From contig OY744466.1 in NCBI GenBank assembly GCA_963556145.1, forward strand, positions 2,542,001-2,606,000: a stretch of DNA of 64,000 nucleotides, in the 5' to 3' direction. Shown one piece after another: positions 22,476-34,286 of this stretch. Position 1 is the stretch's first letter. Each line of letters begins with the position of its first letter. Source of the stretch: Hygrocybe punicea (taxonomy: Eukaryota > Basidiomycota > Agaricomycetes > Agaricales > Hygrophoraceae). The position numbers and the translations under genes are program-made. The notes below the pieces were generated by a model. It worked only from the letters and a program-made list of their open reading frames with translations, searched no databases and was not told the DNA's origin.

Positions 22476-24320
22476 TTAGTTATCAACTATTTCTGGCTCC
22501 TCTGATGAAGTGTGGTCATTGTTTTCCATTACTATTCTGCCATCGATCCGGTTCTGAACAGCTTGTTTACGAAGAGCCTGCTTCAGTTCTTGACGAAACT
22601 TTTTGATAGCTGTATGTTTCCAAGCATCATCAATCTCCTTGATTGAAAGGCTTTCATTCTGCAAATTGATTCATGAATCGAAAAAGTTGAGATGAGTTTG
22701 ATATCGGTTGACCTTCATGATCGTGCAAAATCTTCTTGGGTTCGATAAGAACATCCTCAGAAAATGCAGCAAATAAATCCCGCAGTCATCATTATTTGGT
22801 TGTGCCGGAACCTGTTGATATAGTAGTTGTTAGATAATTCCAACCAAAAAAAAGAATATCACTTTCCTCTGCATGTATGTGAGAAACACGGTTAATATGT
22901 TCAACATGACGAATTTCCTTGGCCATTAATTTTAACCATTCCACTATAATTTTGCAGTCACGGTAACGCGGCATTGAGCACAATGAATCGAGTATAAATA
23001 TTTTTCTGTTGGATTTGAGTAAATTTCAGAGCTGGATAAACAATGGGCTGTATGGACGTTTCATGGGCATTTTTGAAGAGGCAATGCTCAGGATGATCTA
23101 AAATTAACAAATACCAATGAGACCTAGATTTTGATGAATAGGTTTGAATATTTTCTACGCATTGCTGCTCACCCTGTTGAGACAGGAATAATCAAGTATT
23201 CTTTCGAAAATATATCCAATTTTTTCGCCCATCTCATAACACTTTGAATACCATTTGATCTCATAGCCTTTGATTAACCAAAATACATGGAAAAACCGAT
23301 GATGCTGACTTGATGTTTGAAAGAAAGAAAGAATTATAGGTGTAAATGCCCACTGTCGAACCTTTCTGCAGTTCTTCTGCTTGATGAATCAGGTAACTTT
23401 ACAATATGTTGAAATAAAAATCCATAGAAACACATTTGCAAAACTCACTAAATTCCATAGTTGATTAGTTCATCATCCAACCAATTTTTATCCAGTCTGT
23501 TAAATGACATGAGGGGAACGGATTCGCAATGCCCATACTTGGCAATGACAGTCAAACCATTATCACTAAAAATTACAAATCAGCGAAGATTTAAATGAAA
23601 CTATTGAGATATTCACTCAGAAATCAATGCTGGCCTCTCTTTCTTGAACTCCATCAGTGACTCTTCATCAGTCCTAAAATAATCAATATTTTTTGGAAAA
23701 TAGAAAAAGAACATTTCAATGATTACTTCATGATGAGTATTTGATTGGAGTTGAATATGCTCTTCAAGATTTCCAAGAGCTGTTCATAACTCGAATTTTG
23801 CCAACTTGCATCCTCTGTAGCCAACATGATGCCCAATTTGTGAGTAGAAACATGACCTGCAATCATATTAAATTTTGCTTCAAAAACTGGTCCAAATAAT
23901 AACCCAACCATCAGTTTGTCTATCCCAAAATAAAGAAACATTGTGTTCCATGGGATGAGATAATGTAATGTCCAGGATGAGCACCTTCACTTTGTCATCA
24001 TTCAACCCAGTGACCTGCAGTTCGTGATTTCCGCAATCATGAGTGAGATTGTTCATTTCACTATTTGAAAACTTAACCGACCTTGCAATTATTAACCTCT
24101 CGTTCAATTCTAACATCCACAGTTGTGAATCTTGGACTTAAAATCTCCATAGTGAGACTACAACACCAAATATTAACGAAATATATAGCAAACATTTATA
24201 TTGTAACAAAATTTACCTTGACTTGTTGTGAGTAAATATGACCTTGCATCCAGTCAGATTGGAATGATAGGCCAGAGCACCAACTCGAATGGATGACCAG
24301 GCAAGTTCAATCATTGACAT
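22476..24320 (-). CDS. Ulp1-type (C48) cysteine protease, multi-exon
   Basis: Proteases of this family remove SUMO-like modifiers, and relatives occur beside or inside fungal transposons. Reading backward from 24320 (MSMIELAWSSIRVG), short exons lead to the protease domain. NWLDDELINYG (about 23480) matches the Ulp1 entry motif, TYNSFFLSNI and AKKLDIFSKEYLIIPVST the following strands, RKIFILDSL the Asp region, and VPAQPNNDDCGIYLLHF the active-site block with the nucleophile Cys codon at 22782-22784. A basic C-terminal exon ends at a TAA at 22476. The expected active-site HW pair is not clear: the aligned spot near 23090 reads EHCLF, so catalysis may be lost or the exon boundary misjudged. Whether the exons upstream of 23700 belong to the same protein is inferred from strand and spacing. 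Confidence 0.65.
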
Positions 24321-24724
24321 CTTTAGGAAGTTGCAAATCAAACATACACGTGACGAATAGATGAATGTACATGCCATATATGGTATTTTGAATATAGCAC
24401 TACAAAATGAATGTATAATTAAATAACAACGAATTAAAGGAGAAAAATCATTACATTGTCATGTCAAACAAACCTACGTAATTCTCAAAATCTCAAAATG
24501 CATACAAACTTCTTCATTTTGTCACATGATCATCTGAACATTCAGACGTTGATTCAGTCACATGAACATTCTCAAGAAGAGCGTCCGGCTGCTTCATTGG
24601 GTTTATAGTGAATATTAATATGGAATCCATGCCAACAATTTGACTTTGAGATCAAAAGAGTAAATGGTTTGCATAGTCAAGCGACAAACTGGGGATTTCA
24701 ATATACACGTATTTCATGGAAAAG
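24321..24724. promoter_or_regulatory. Spacer upstream of the Ulp1-like gene with two boundary motifs
   Basis: The spacer holds gtcacatgatcatctgaaca (24521 onward) and gtcacatgaacattctc (24557-24573), two closely spaced copies of the CACATGA plus TGAACATTC motif, about 200 bp upstream of the gene start. A role as promoter element or transposon end is an inference only. Confidence 0.35.
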
Positions 24725-26637
24725 CTAATCATTCGCAACACCCAAAACCATGACCCATTGGACATTGAAGGAACAATTTTTCACCGGATCATTGGTATGC
24801 AAATATGTGTTGATGGTGTAACCAACAACTACACAAGCATCTTGCGGAACGTCCCCTTCGAAATATGGAAGCCTCTTGAGCCTCTTTAAGGCGGTCTTGA
24901 AATCGATATCGGATTTACGAACATCATATATGGGTACTTTAAATCGATTAATTGAAAAAAAAATTGTAGTGGAACAAAAGAAATACCAATATCAGAGAAG
25001 TTGAGTGCTGTCTTGGATTTCCCGGGTGAAGTGTGAAGAGAAAATGGACTGGATTGCCCTGATTTCGATGCCAAATTCCCTGCAACACAAATGAATCAAA
25101 TGGTAAACACGGTGGGATCGCTACCACCAACTGCATGAAAATAATTCCAGCCGAACCCTCCTGTAGATATCAAAGCCAGATCATCACATGAAAGGTTGGA
25201 CCATTTTCCATATCTATCAAAAACGACGGCAGAGTATAATAATCTAAAATAGCAAAATAAGCAGATAAGCAAACTGATCAGGGACAAATCAAATCCACTG
25301 TCCATTGAGAACAGCCATGCTGTCAAGAACATTACTGTAGCTCGGATTACCATGTCCAACAGAATCAGACCAAGAAATCATCGCAGTGGCCCTGTTTCAA
25401 TGAAATTTCAAAACTTTATACCCCATAAAATATGTGAAATATGTAAAACATCGCCACATACTTTATATTGATGCAATTGATATATGTTTTGATCAGCTTT
25501 GGATCTCTGTTGCCGATGTTGGATTCATCCACCTCCGGTGAGGGAAGACTGAAAGGAAACCATGAAAGTCATCCAACATTTAGTATTGCATATGATAAAT
25601 TACCTCATGGCTTGGTAATGGGACACAACCACCTCTTCATCCAATTCTTCATCTTGGAATGTCTGCTTTGTCATGGCCATCGATGAAGTCTTCGATGGAG
25701 ACTTTCCTTTAGACTTGATGACGGGCAGTGCTTCCAGAGCAGCACCTTGAATATCTTCTGCCTCTTCACCAAGCACAGCAGATTTGGGGCATTTGGATGG
25801 CGTGTTTTCCAGTCTGATTCAAATCAATGGCAAAAAATAATCAAGTTAGATGATCACCTGAAGACGTCATCTTTTTGTCTTTTTGATGATTGGGTTTTGG
25901 GCGTTACACTGCCAATGATTGTAAACATTCAGTAAATGTGTTTATGCAAAATTAAACACTCACGCAACCATGTATCCAATTTCACGACTGGTTTTGGATC
26001 TTTTCACATCATGTCGACCAGAAGCATGACTGTTTTTGTAAAACCAGAAAAATTGTTCGTGAATATATAATACATAGATGTATAGATATAAATATATATC
26101 TAAGATATGTCACTTACATATCTTCTTCATTGGAAACGCTAGGACTGCGTTGACTGATCATCCATTTCTTTGACCTACACAGAGTTTTGAGGTGAAAGCA
26201 ACCACATAAAGAGACATACATTTTCGCTTCCTTTTTTGGTGTCACCAATGCTCCACTATGCTTCTTGGAGACGAATATAGCTGGCAGCTCTTCTAAAGAC
26301 ACCACGCTTTCCTCACTATAAATAAATTTTGATGAGTTTCAACCAAAGTCATGAAGGGATGGTTTTTACCTCTTTGAATTCTCTTCACCGCTCATTATCT
26401 CTATGCTAAAGGATGAATTTGTGATTAAAGAACACTTAAAGTTCATTGAAACCAAAACATACGTCTCATTTCCAACCTTCGCCTTCACGTTCTTGGTTTG
26501 AACATTAACCGGGCAAACACGAGGACGACTAATTGGGTTATAAAGCAATACTTCAGCGTTGGAATATATCAGGAAATGGTTTTAACATACGTAGAAGGCA
26601 ATTTCTTTGTAGAGGCAGCAGTTTTCTTCTGAGGCAT
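24725..26637 (-). CDS. Basidiomycete orphan protein, multi-exon
   Basis: A gene of about ten exons starts MPQKKTAASTKKLPST at 26637 (exon 1 26591-26637, donor gtatgt) and ends at a TAG at 24725-24727. Introns are 45-90 bp with good GT-AG ends. The first half is basic and Ser/Lys-rich, suggesting a nuclear protein. The second half is conserved in style, with PSPEVDESNIGNRDPKLI, AVVFDRYGKWSNLSCDD and the closing block VPIYDVRKSDIDF to VVVGYTINTY. I know this closing pattern only from uncharacterised Agaricomycete proteins and assign no function. No internal stop was needed to read it, unlike most neighbours, so it may be intact. Exact splice sites near 25090-25130 are uncertain. Confidence 0.55.
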
Positions 26638-27238
26638 TAAGAATCAAAAGATGTTGGAGCGATGAATTCGGGGAGGAGGGTACAGGAAGGCAACGATTCA
26701 GAATTGACCAGACATTCCACTTTTATGTTTTCATAGAAAATTTAATTAAGTAAACCTTCAGAAAATTTCTGCAATCCCATATGATCCATTTTTCAGGCAC
26801 TAGCCAAGAAAGGCCTGTCCGTTTATCATGGCCGCCGAAAATTTGCTTTTTGAATCTTCAGAAAATTTCTTTCATGCCTCATGGCTCGTTTTTTCAGTCA
26901 CTAACGAAGGAAGATTGTTTCACCTTTATCATGGCTGCCGAAATTTTATTTTCAGATTAAAGACAGAACAAGAGAAGGCACAATTGAGGTTCCCGGACAA
27001 TTAATTGGCCACCGAAAAATCTACTAGAATGAAAACATACCCCTGGTGAGATTTATTTACTCCATATGTAATCCAATTTAGAATTGAACATTGGTGCCCT
27101 GAAGAGCAAAGCAGACTCCTCATTGTCACTAAGGTGAACTAAAGTTAGTTCACCGTTTTTCAATAGCCAATCTTGATTAATGGCCGATCATGTTTTCCGT
27201 GATACCCATTGCCTGTTTTGATCAGAACTCGATCAAAT
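26638..27238. repeat. Intergenic region with a 100-bp tandem duplication
   Basis: Two copies with a period of 100 bp run from 26756 to about 26955. Each begins cttcagaaaatttct and ends near tttatcatggcngccgaaa. They differ by scattered substitutions. The rest to 27238 is anonymous sequence bordering the hAT element. Confidence 0.8.
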
Positions 27239-27512
27239 GGCTCATTTAGTGTTTTAAGGTCCAGTCCATAGGACCGGAAAAAAACCGGGACCCAACCGGA
27301 CTGAACCGCAAAAAGACCGGACCACCAGTTGCGGTTGTGCTAATTTTAGAAATTTCCGGTTGTGGTTGCATTAGCTCATTTATTTTGAGGCAACCTTCCA
27401 TAACCGGTTGCAACCAGTTGCAACTGGGACCTACCGGTCCACATTTGCTATGTAAATTTATCGAAGTGATAACAATGTCAAATATTGTGTCTGCCAATTT
27501 TCTCGCAACCTC

Positions 27513-30500
27513 ATGGCATCTCGCAAAACAAAACACGCAAAACCCTCTAAAAGTGGTAAAAAGGGCTCAAATAGCAAGACCAAATGCAAGCATCGGGCAA
27601 CTGACAGCTCTGATAGTGATACCACCTTACCGTCAAAGTCCTTACGGCCAGCACAAAAACGCACGAAGATATCAGAAGTTGAGGAAGTAGACAATAATCC
27701 AGATTCGTCGGGGGCTGAATCTGTCCTGATTGTCGACGCTGAATCTGTTGATGAATCAGCACATGAGGTAAGAGTATTCCTAGAGCCCTTGATGACGAGT
27801 ATCTTACACAGAGATTTCAGGATGATCTTGATGACATCCATCGTCCTGGCATCCCAGATCAGAATTTGGTCAAGGCTGATTCTTCGCGTGATCTGCTCAC
27901 CATCTTTTCCGACAGAGTCACCGTCAAGTTTACAAATAAAAATGTCGTACAAACATTGAAAGGGCGCTGGTGCAAAGTGTGCAAGTAAGTCTCTAAACTA
28001 TTATCCCAGTGCTCGAGTTACTAAAATTGAGCAGAGCCGACAATGCCTTCATTTCTGGCCATGGCATGCGCAAAGCCTTCCACATTGGAGGCAACTCTTC
28101 ATGTCGGCAACACATCCGTCAGCATTACGAGGTTTACAAAACACGCTGCGATGCCGAACACATTACCATCCACCACTGGGCAATTCCATGGCCGGTGTGG
28201 AAAGAGATGCAAATGGCCAAAAACGAACGTAAAGCTGGACAAAGTGAACAAGGAACGCTCAGTGATGTATTTCCCAAAATCAATGGACCAAAAGATTTCA
28301 CGCGTGAGGGTGTTCTACATGCAGTTTCCAAGTTTATTGTGTGTGATGATCAGGTAATCGTTTCATGTCCGGAATTTTTGGAACGTGCGTTTTCTAATTA
28401 TTAACAGTCTTTAGCCGTCGCGAACAATTTCTCATTCACGAATTGTCTCGTCGCCATGAGACCATGCTCCACTCAAGCTGACCTTCCATCTACCCACGAC
28501 GTCACGACCTACATTCATAATGAGTTCGTTCGATTGCTCCAGGACTTCAGAAAAAGCATTTCAGTGAGTGTGAATCTGGCTTGAACAAGAGGCTCCTCCC
28601 AGCTCGTATTTCAGACAGCACCAGGCAAGGTTTCTGCCACCTTCGACAGTTGGACAGTTGACACCACAAAGGCATCCTTCCTCGGAATTACTGCGCATTG
28701 GATTGAGATCAAGGATTCCAAGTGGTCCCTCCGTTCCGAGGTAATTGCGTTCCGCGGGATTTCTGGTGAATATAGTGGGGATAATCTTGGGAAATACGTT
28801 GTCGGGCTTTGCGACCGGATTGGTATCATTGACGCCAAGAGCTCAAAGGTAATCCGTAATCTATTTTACTATAGCTGATTCACCTACACAATCAGCTGTT
28901 TTGCGTGACTGCTGACAATACTTCAAATAACGACATGACTTGCCTTACCATCAAGAATATTCATGCGCGCCGAAAACTTGAAATGTGGCCTGCAGATGAG
29001 CGCCGTCTTCCGTGAGCATTTTCATTTCTCTCAGAGTTGATCATTCTCAACCTTTACATTGTAGATGCCTTGCCCATGTCGTGAACCTGGGAACCATTGA
29101 CTTCATGTCCCATATCACCAAGATTGCCGCGGTTGAAACTGCTATGGCAATTTGGGAGTACGACCCGTCATTACCAGGAAACCAGGTCCTTGGCCATTCT
29201 TTGGATGTCATATTGGCCATCTGAACACTTGCCATCAAGGTGTGGAGTGTCTATTGTCGTCTTACTGTTTACTATTCCCCCCCTAGATCCAGTCGTCAGG
29301 ACAGCGCATCGAGTATTTCGAGAAGCTCCAGCTGCAGTGCAGCATCACGACCCCTCTCAAAATTCCTCTCCATGGTAACACCCGGTGGGGTACCGCATTC
29401 AACATGCTCAGTAGAGCACATCAGCTCAAACAGGTCAGTATTTCAATTTCCTTGGCATAATTCACATGCTCACCGAGACATAGCCCATCAAACTTTTTAT
29501 TGCATCCGCTGATGAGTTATATGGACCCATCACAACAATTCGCCGAGATGGGCGGATTGTCAAACACATACCATGGTCAGCATTCCAACTGAAAGAGGCC
29601 GACTGGACCCGGGTCCTTGATGTGAAGACAATTCTTGCCGTAAGTTGGTCTTACTTAAAACTTACGGTTGCTGTGATAATGTGGAACTGTAGGACGCAAA
29701 CAAGATCCAACAATATTTCTCGGCAGACAAGAAGCCTACACTTTGGCGTGCTCTTCCAGCACTGGAACGTTTACAAACTGCGTGGGAAGCCAAGCGCGAC
29801 AATCCGAGATATCAACTTTACAAAGACGCGATAATGGATGGTCTCGAGGAAATCAAGAAGTATTACACCCGATTTGATGAGAAACCAGCATACGTTCTTG
29901 CATTAGGTATGTGCCCACTTCTGCTGGTGGATTCGAGATGATTACAAACAAGCTTTTAGTGTTGCACCCATACTACAAACTTAACTACATCAAGCTCGCT
30001 TGGGGAGGAGCAGAAGAACAAATGGCAGATATTGCAGCTGGTAACCACGATGCAAAGAATTGGCAAGCAGAAGCAGAAAAAATCGTTGAGAATATGGTAT
30101 TTATGTCGGTCATCTTTCCTACTATCTGTTGACTATAGTTACAGATGGAGGCCTATCACAACATTGGCTACTCTCCTTTCGCGACGCCAGCTCCAGGATC
30201 ACCCGTGAAAACACCATCATTCCCTGCTGATGACGAAAACGAAGTTGACGATTTTGATTTACACCGCCGGCTGCTTCTTTCTCAGTCAATATCTAATGAG
30301 GGATGGCGAGCAGAGCTTCGCTGATACTTGACAGATATCCCACAGGATGTCTCAAAAGAGACTGATATCGTAGAATGGTGGAGTGTAAGTGGTTCTCGTT
30401 GACTCAGGCTTCATTCGGGCCTTATCAATTTCTGGCCCAGCATCACACCAAGGTGTATCCTACGCTCGCAAGAATTGCCCTTGACATTCTTCCTGTTCAG

Positions 30501-30764
30501 GCCTCCTCAGTCCCTTGCAAACGGTTATTTTCAGCTGGCAAGCTGGTTGCTTCTGATCGCCGATCGCGACTCGGTGCTGGACGATTTGAGGAACTTCAAA
30601 TGCTAAAATTCAACTGGCGCCAGTCTCTCGTTGACCTCGCTGCGTGGAATTCTGATCAAGTGGAAGAATGTGATCTTGAGCAATATATTGAAATACTTGA
30701 AGATGATGCTGCTGAAGTGGAATGGGATGTAGAAGAAGATGAAATTCAAGCAGCTCAGTATTAG
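27513..30764 (+). pseudogene. hAT transposase (zinc finger, RNase H-like core, dimerisation domain), two internal TGA
   Basis: The gene starts MASRKTKHAKPSKSGKKGS, a basic nuclear N-terminus, and has around eleven exons with short GT-AG introns. A BED-like zinc finger is formed by GRWCKVC (about 27970) and HIGGNSSCRQHIRQHY (about 28080). The catalytic core includes VSATFDSWT, which carries the first Asp (about 28640). The C-terminal dimerisation domain is typical: YPTLARIALDILPVQASS, then CKRLFSAGKLVASDRR (30450-30565). The product binds the element's ends and cuts and pastes it. TGA codons interrupt the frame at 29222-29224 and 30322-30324, in both cases where an Arg codon (CGA) would fit. 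This copy therefore probably cannot make full-length transposase unless an undetected intron removes the stops. Confidence 0.85.
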
Positions 30765-31156
30765 TTACCATCTGTAACATGGGACTCGTTATTTGCTATG
30801 TTATTACATTTGGTTTGATACAGTACAATTATGAATAAGGATCTAGAATCGGGTGCTGAGCGCTGAGTGCCAAGTGAGCGTTTGTGAATGGGAGTTACCA
30901 TTACTAGCACGACTCGTTCCTCCTTCAACCTCTCCACACATACTCGACCTTGCTTTGACACACTCATTCCTTGCTTCATCCTGTCACGGTTCAGCTTGTC
31001 ATCCCAATTGTTTTCTGGTACGTCTCTCTTAATCCCTATTGTCTCATGATTCTATTGTTATTATTATGCGCTGTTCATCCAAATCTGATCAGTCATTAGC
31101 GGCACGGAAAGGACGACGATCTGGAGGAGGTCATTTTCCTCCAGTAGCTGGAGAAC

Positions 31157-32258
31157 TTGAACACGATGCTCAAATCGGTTAGCTTGCATAGTGTCCCTGG
31201 TATCTTTCTCGTTGAACATGCCAAGGTCATCATCCACCAGGATAGCTATGACGTGCAAACAAAGAAGGCTCGGGCAGCAATTTTCAAGGACTTGCATAGC
31301 GTCATTGAGTTTGACAGATCCAAGGTCGACTACTGCCACCTGGCTTTGCTCTGCGACCTAAAGAGGGACGATTGCCATGGTGTCTCCGAGAACATTATAT
31401 TTGGTCAAATGGCTCCCATGGGTACAGGATATTTCAATGTTGCGGTCGATATCAATATGTTGAAGGACGCCATTGTGGATCATCGGCTACCTACGCACAA
31501 AATGCTGTCAGTACCAGCTGATGGAGGCATGATGCCAGGTCAGGGGGTAATGACACCTTACAACGCTGACTCTCCTATGTGGGAGGGTGGGATGTTCAAG
31601 GGGGAGTCCACTGCTTTCTCACCGCTTGCAGGTAATGGTCGGGAGGACCCAGGGACCTTCCAGTGGTCGGTCTTCAGTCAGAGCCCAATAGGAGCCAGTG
31701 GAATTCCTGCGGGCTCGATGTACAGTCCCAGCTCACCAAACGCCTACTCTCCAACCTCCCCTGTATATGTTCCTCAATCACCTTTCGGTGGTGCGACTTC
31801 CCCAACTTCACCATATGCGACTTCACCATTCTACGATCATGGATGCGGACCAACATCGCCAACTTATTCACCAACGTCTCCAGTCCTCAACCTTACCTCA
31901 CCAGGTTACTCACCTATGAGTCCTCACTATTCACCTCCATCTCCGTCCTTCTCTCTGACGTCCCCATTTACGACTTTACCATGTGCAACTTCATCACCGA
32001 CTGATTCCTTGATGTCGCCAGCTTACTCGGCCACGAGTCCTTGCCATTTTCCGAACTCTACATCTTTTTTTTCCTCATTTGGTCTAGCATCACCCAGATG
32101 TAGGTTTCTCGAATATACGGTGTTTTATCATTTGGCTAATGATCTGTTTCTGGTTTAGTATTCATGCGGATTTCACTTTCCAGAATCCCAACTCCGAAAT
32201 ATTCGCCAAGTTCCACAGGCTTCGTTGAGTTCCAATCACGGATGTTGCTCAGCTCCGT
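31157..32258 (+). pseudogene. Captured RPB1 C-terminal fragment (RNA polymerase II CTD) inside the hAT element
   Basis: The frame contains FKDLHSVIEFDRSKVDY and DCHGVSENIIFGQMAPMGTG, which match the conserved end of the catalytic body of RNA polymerase II subunit RPB1, then the linker and many degenerate CTD heptads (YSPSSPN, YSPTSPV, YSPMSPH, YSPPSPS and others). Heptad-like text (KYSPSST) continues just past the TAG at 32156-32158. Between LALLCDLK and DDCHG the conserved segment of about 45 residues normally present in RPB1 is missing. Only the last portion of a gene normally about 1700 residues long is present. It lies between the transposase stop and the right end of the element, in the same orientation. 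It is best explained as a host gene fragment picked up by the transposon. It could not serve as a polymerase subunit; expression is unknown. Confidence 0.88.
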
Positions 32259-32311
32259 TTGCAATGTGTGGTACGTGGCTTGCTTCGCTCGCTTAGTGCT
32301 GACATTTAAAT

Positions 32312-33009
32312 AGATGTAGGATTGATGTGAATGCTTCCTATCATCCCCTCTGTCCGACTTGTCGCACCATCACGATGTTAACTGCAAATTTCACCGTCAA
32401 AGACTTCCCAGTTGATGATGAGGCACTGGAAGTTGCTCAAGCACTTCGCACTGCCAGCTATCGGGTCCAAACTACACGGTGGTCCTACATGGTTTTGTTT
32501 TGGTGGAAAGTAAGTACTCAATGCACCCCGACAATCTGGCACTGAACCACTTTGGCAGAACATCGCACCCCGCTTTCCAAACATTGCCAGGGATGTGAAC
32601 TCCCGTGTCACGGCTCTCAGGGATACTGGTGCAATGGATTTGGTTTCGCTGGCTGCCAACAATACTGCAAGCACCCTGTTTCTTGAAGGATACACCTTCC
32701 GTGCTCGTCTCGTCGAGTTTCTCGCTATCTGTGTTGTCATATGTAATATTCTCATTTGCTTGGACACAACTGATGGCAGTGTAGCTTGAGGCGGGTATCC
32801 AAGGCCACATTATTTCAGACAATACCAATGATAATTCAGTCATGCTGAACGAGCTCAACATGGAGAGGTATGTGTTACACAAGTCACAACCATGCTTATC
32901 TGAACTATGGAAACACAGAGCCACCTCTCCGATTCAGCCCCTTGAGTCCGAGTTTGAGTGGAATACAGATGATGACGAAGAGGATATGCCTGATTTAGTA
33001 CCTGTGTAG
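32312..33009 (+). other. Unidentified coding-like segment at the right of the hAT element
   Basis: Downstream of the RPB1 fragment is a stretch with CRIDVNASYHPLCPTCRT, a possible small zinc-binding knot, followed by acidic sequence ending FEWNTDDDEEDMPDLVPV at a TAG near 33009. Frames change between 32510 and 32790, so it is either spliced or broken. It could be a second captured host piece or the continuation of the captured RPB1 locus. I do not recognise a family. Confidence 0.35.
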
Positions 33010-33277
33010 ATTACAATGTCACATCAGCTGTCACTTGCAAATGCGAAGACCGGTCCAGACCTGGTGTAAAACCGGTCTGGACTGGTTATTAACTGGTTGT
33101 AGTTAAGACCAGTTTGGACTGGTTAATGGACTGAAAAAAACCGATGGCAACCGGTTGTCTTAGGTCCGGTCCGGTTTTTTGAGTTTTCAGAAAATAAGAC
33201 AACCGGTCCAGTCCCGGTTAATGTCCAAAAAAGGCAAAAAACCGGACCTGACCGGACTTTAAAACACTAGGCTCATT

Positions 33278-33771
33278 TGGTATCATCTGACAAATAACAA
33301 CAAATAAACAGATCATGAATGAACTTGCCGCACCTGTTGTTGGTCAAGACAAAAAAAAGGAAAAAACAGCATCTAAATACATTCTATCCAACTTAGTCGA
33401 TCAAATTGCAATTATGACCCATTACCTACCCATTACGTCAACTTCTAATACCAGCAACCCATGAGACAAATAGAGACTCAAACAAACAAACACATATAAA
33501 AGGGTCGTGAACTTTATATGTCAGCGGCATTTAACCGGTGATTTAGAAACAAAAAAAAGGTGTTGCAATGCAAAAATTCATGAAGATCTAAGGTTGTGCA
33601 ACATGACTGGAGTTTGAGAGCTTGTATCTTAAAAAAAAACCTTACACAAAAAAAAAGGTCCCCCTACATTTCATATGAAACTGAATAGGGAAATTTCAAA
33701 TGGAACCGAAAAAAGAAAATTTCAAATTTAGCAAACTTAGAAAGTTTACTTATGCATTGTGATTACAGCAG
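33278..33771. other. Intergenic sequence right of the hAT element
   Basis: AT-rich sequence with several A-runs (acaaaaaaaagg types near 33540-33660). No open frame of interest and no recognised element. Confidence 0.5.
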
Positions 33772-34244
33772 AAAAGCTTGTCGCAAACTGTTTTTTTTTT
33801 TTTTGAATGACCGACTGGTAGTCACGGACATGCGGTAACAGCTGTTTTCAAAATCATGTGGAATCTGAGAAAACATTCAAGGTGGCGCAAACTCCGCTGA
33901 TTTTCAGCATATGCATACTGAGTTTGAAAAGTTTAGTTACTTCGACAAGATGACAGACCAGTGAAACCTCCTGACTTGCAAGATGGCCACTAACAATTTA
34001 TTTGCCATATCCCTGCTGTCCAAAACAAACAAGCTGTCCAAAACAATAGAGATTTACACATAATTCAACATCAACTAAGTTCCAAGGCTGCAAGTCGGAG
34101 TTTCTACTTAAAGTCAGCAGAGCAGCCATATCACCTTGAATTTTTCTCGGTTCCACATGATTTTTGAAAACAGCTGTAACCGCATGTCCGTGACTACCGA
34201 TCGGTCATTCAAAAAAGCAAAAAACTGTTTGCGACAAGCTTTTC
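33772..34244. repeat. Foldback element with arms of about 113 bp
   Basis: The arms at 33772-33884 and 34132-34244 are inverted copies that match over most of their length. They include agctgttttcaaaa, gtcacggacatgcggt and aagcttgtcgcaaac, with a poly-T length difference near the outer end. The 247-bp spacer has no coding potential. The structure resembles a small non-autonomous inverted-repeat transposon. No target duplication could be fixed. Confidence 0.8.
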
Positions 34245-34286
34245 TGAATCTGCTGTAAACAAACTTGAGCTGAACACTGAAATTCA

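Larger units (their letters stand above)
27247..33269 (+). mobile_element. Complete hAT DNA transposon, 6023 bp
   Basis: The left end reads TAGTGTTTTAAGGTCCAGTC and the right end is its near reverse complement, ending GACTTTAAAACACTA. Both sides are flanked by the same 8 bp, GGCTCATT (27239-27246 and 33270-33277), the size expected for hAT elements. Subterminal regions (27280-27440 and 33040-33250) are crowded with accggt and aaccggttgcaacc motifs in both orientations, as is common for hAT transposase binding. The interior carries a transposase gene and, downstream of it, sequence derived from RPB1 plus a further unidentified coding stretch. Confidence 0.96.

Noticed and set aside
24521..24573. 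Closely spaced CACATGA motifs as a proven promoter
   Set aside because: The same motif occurs at boundaries of other units, so a promoter role cannot be separated from a transposon-end origin.
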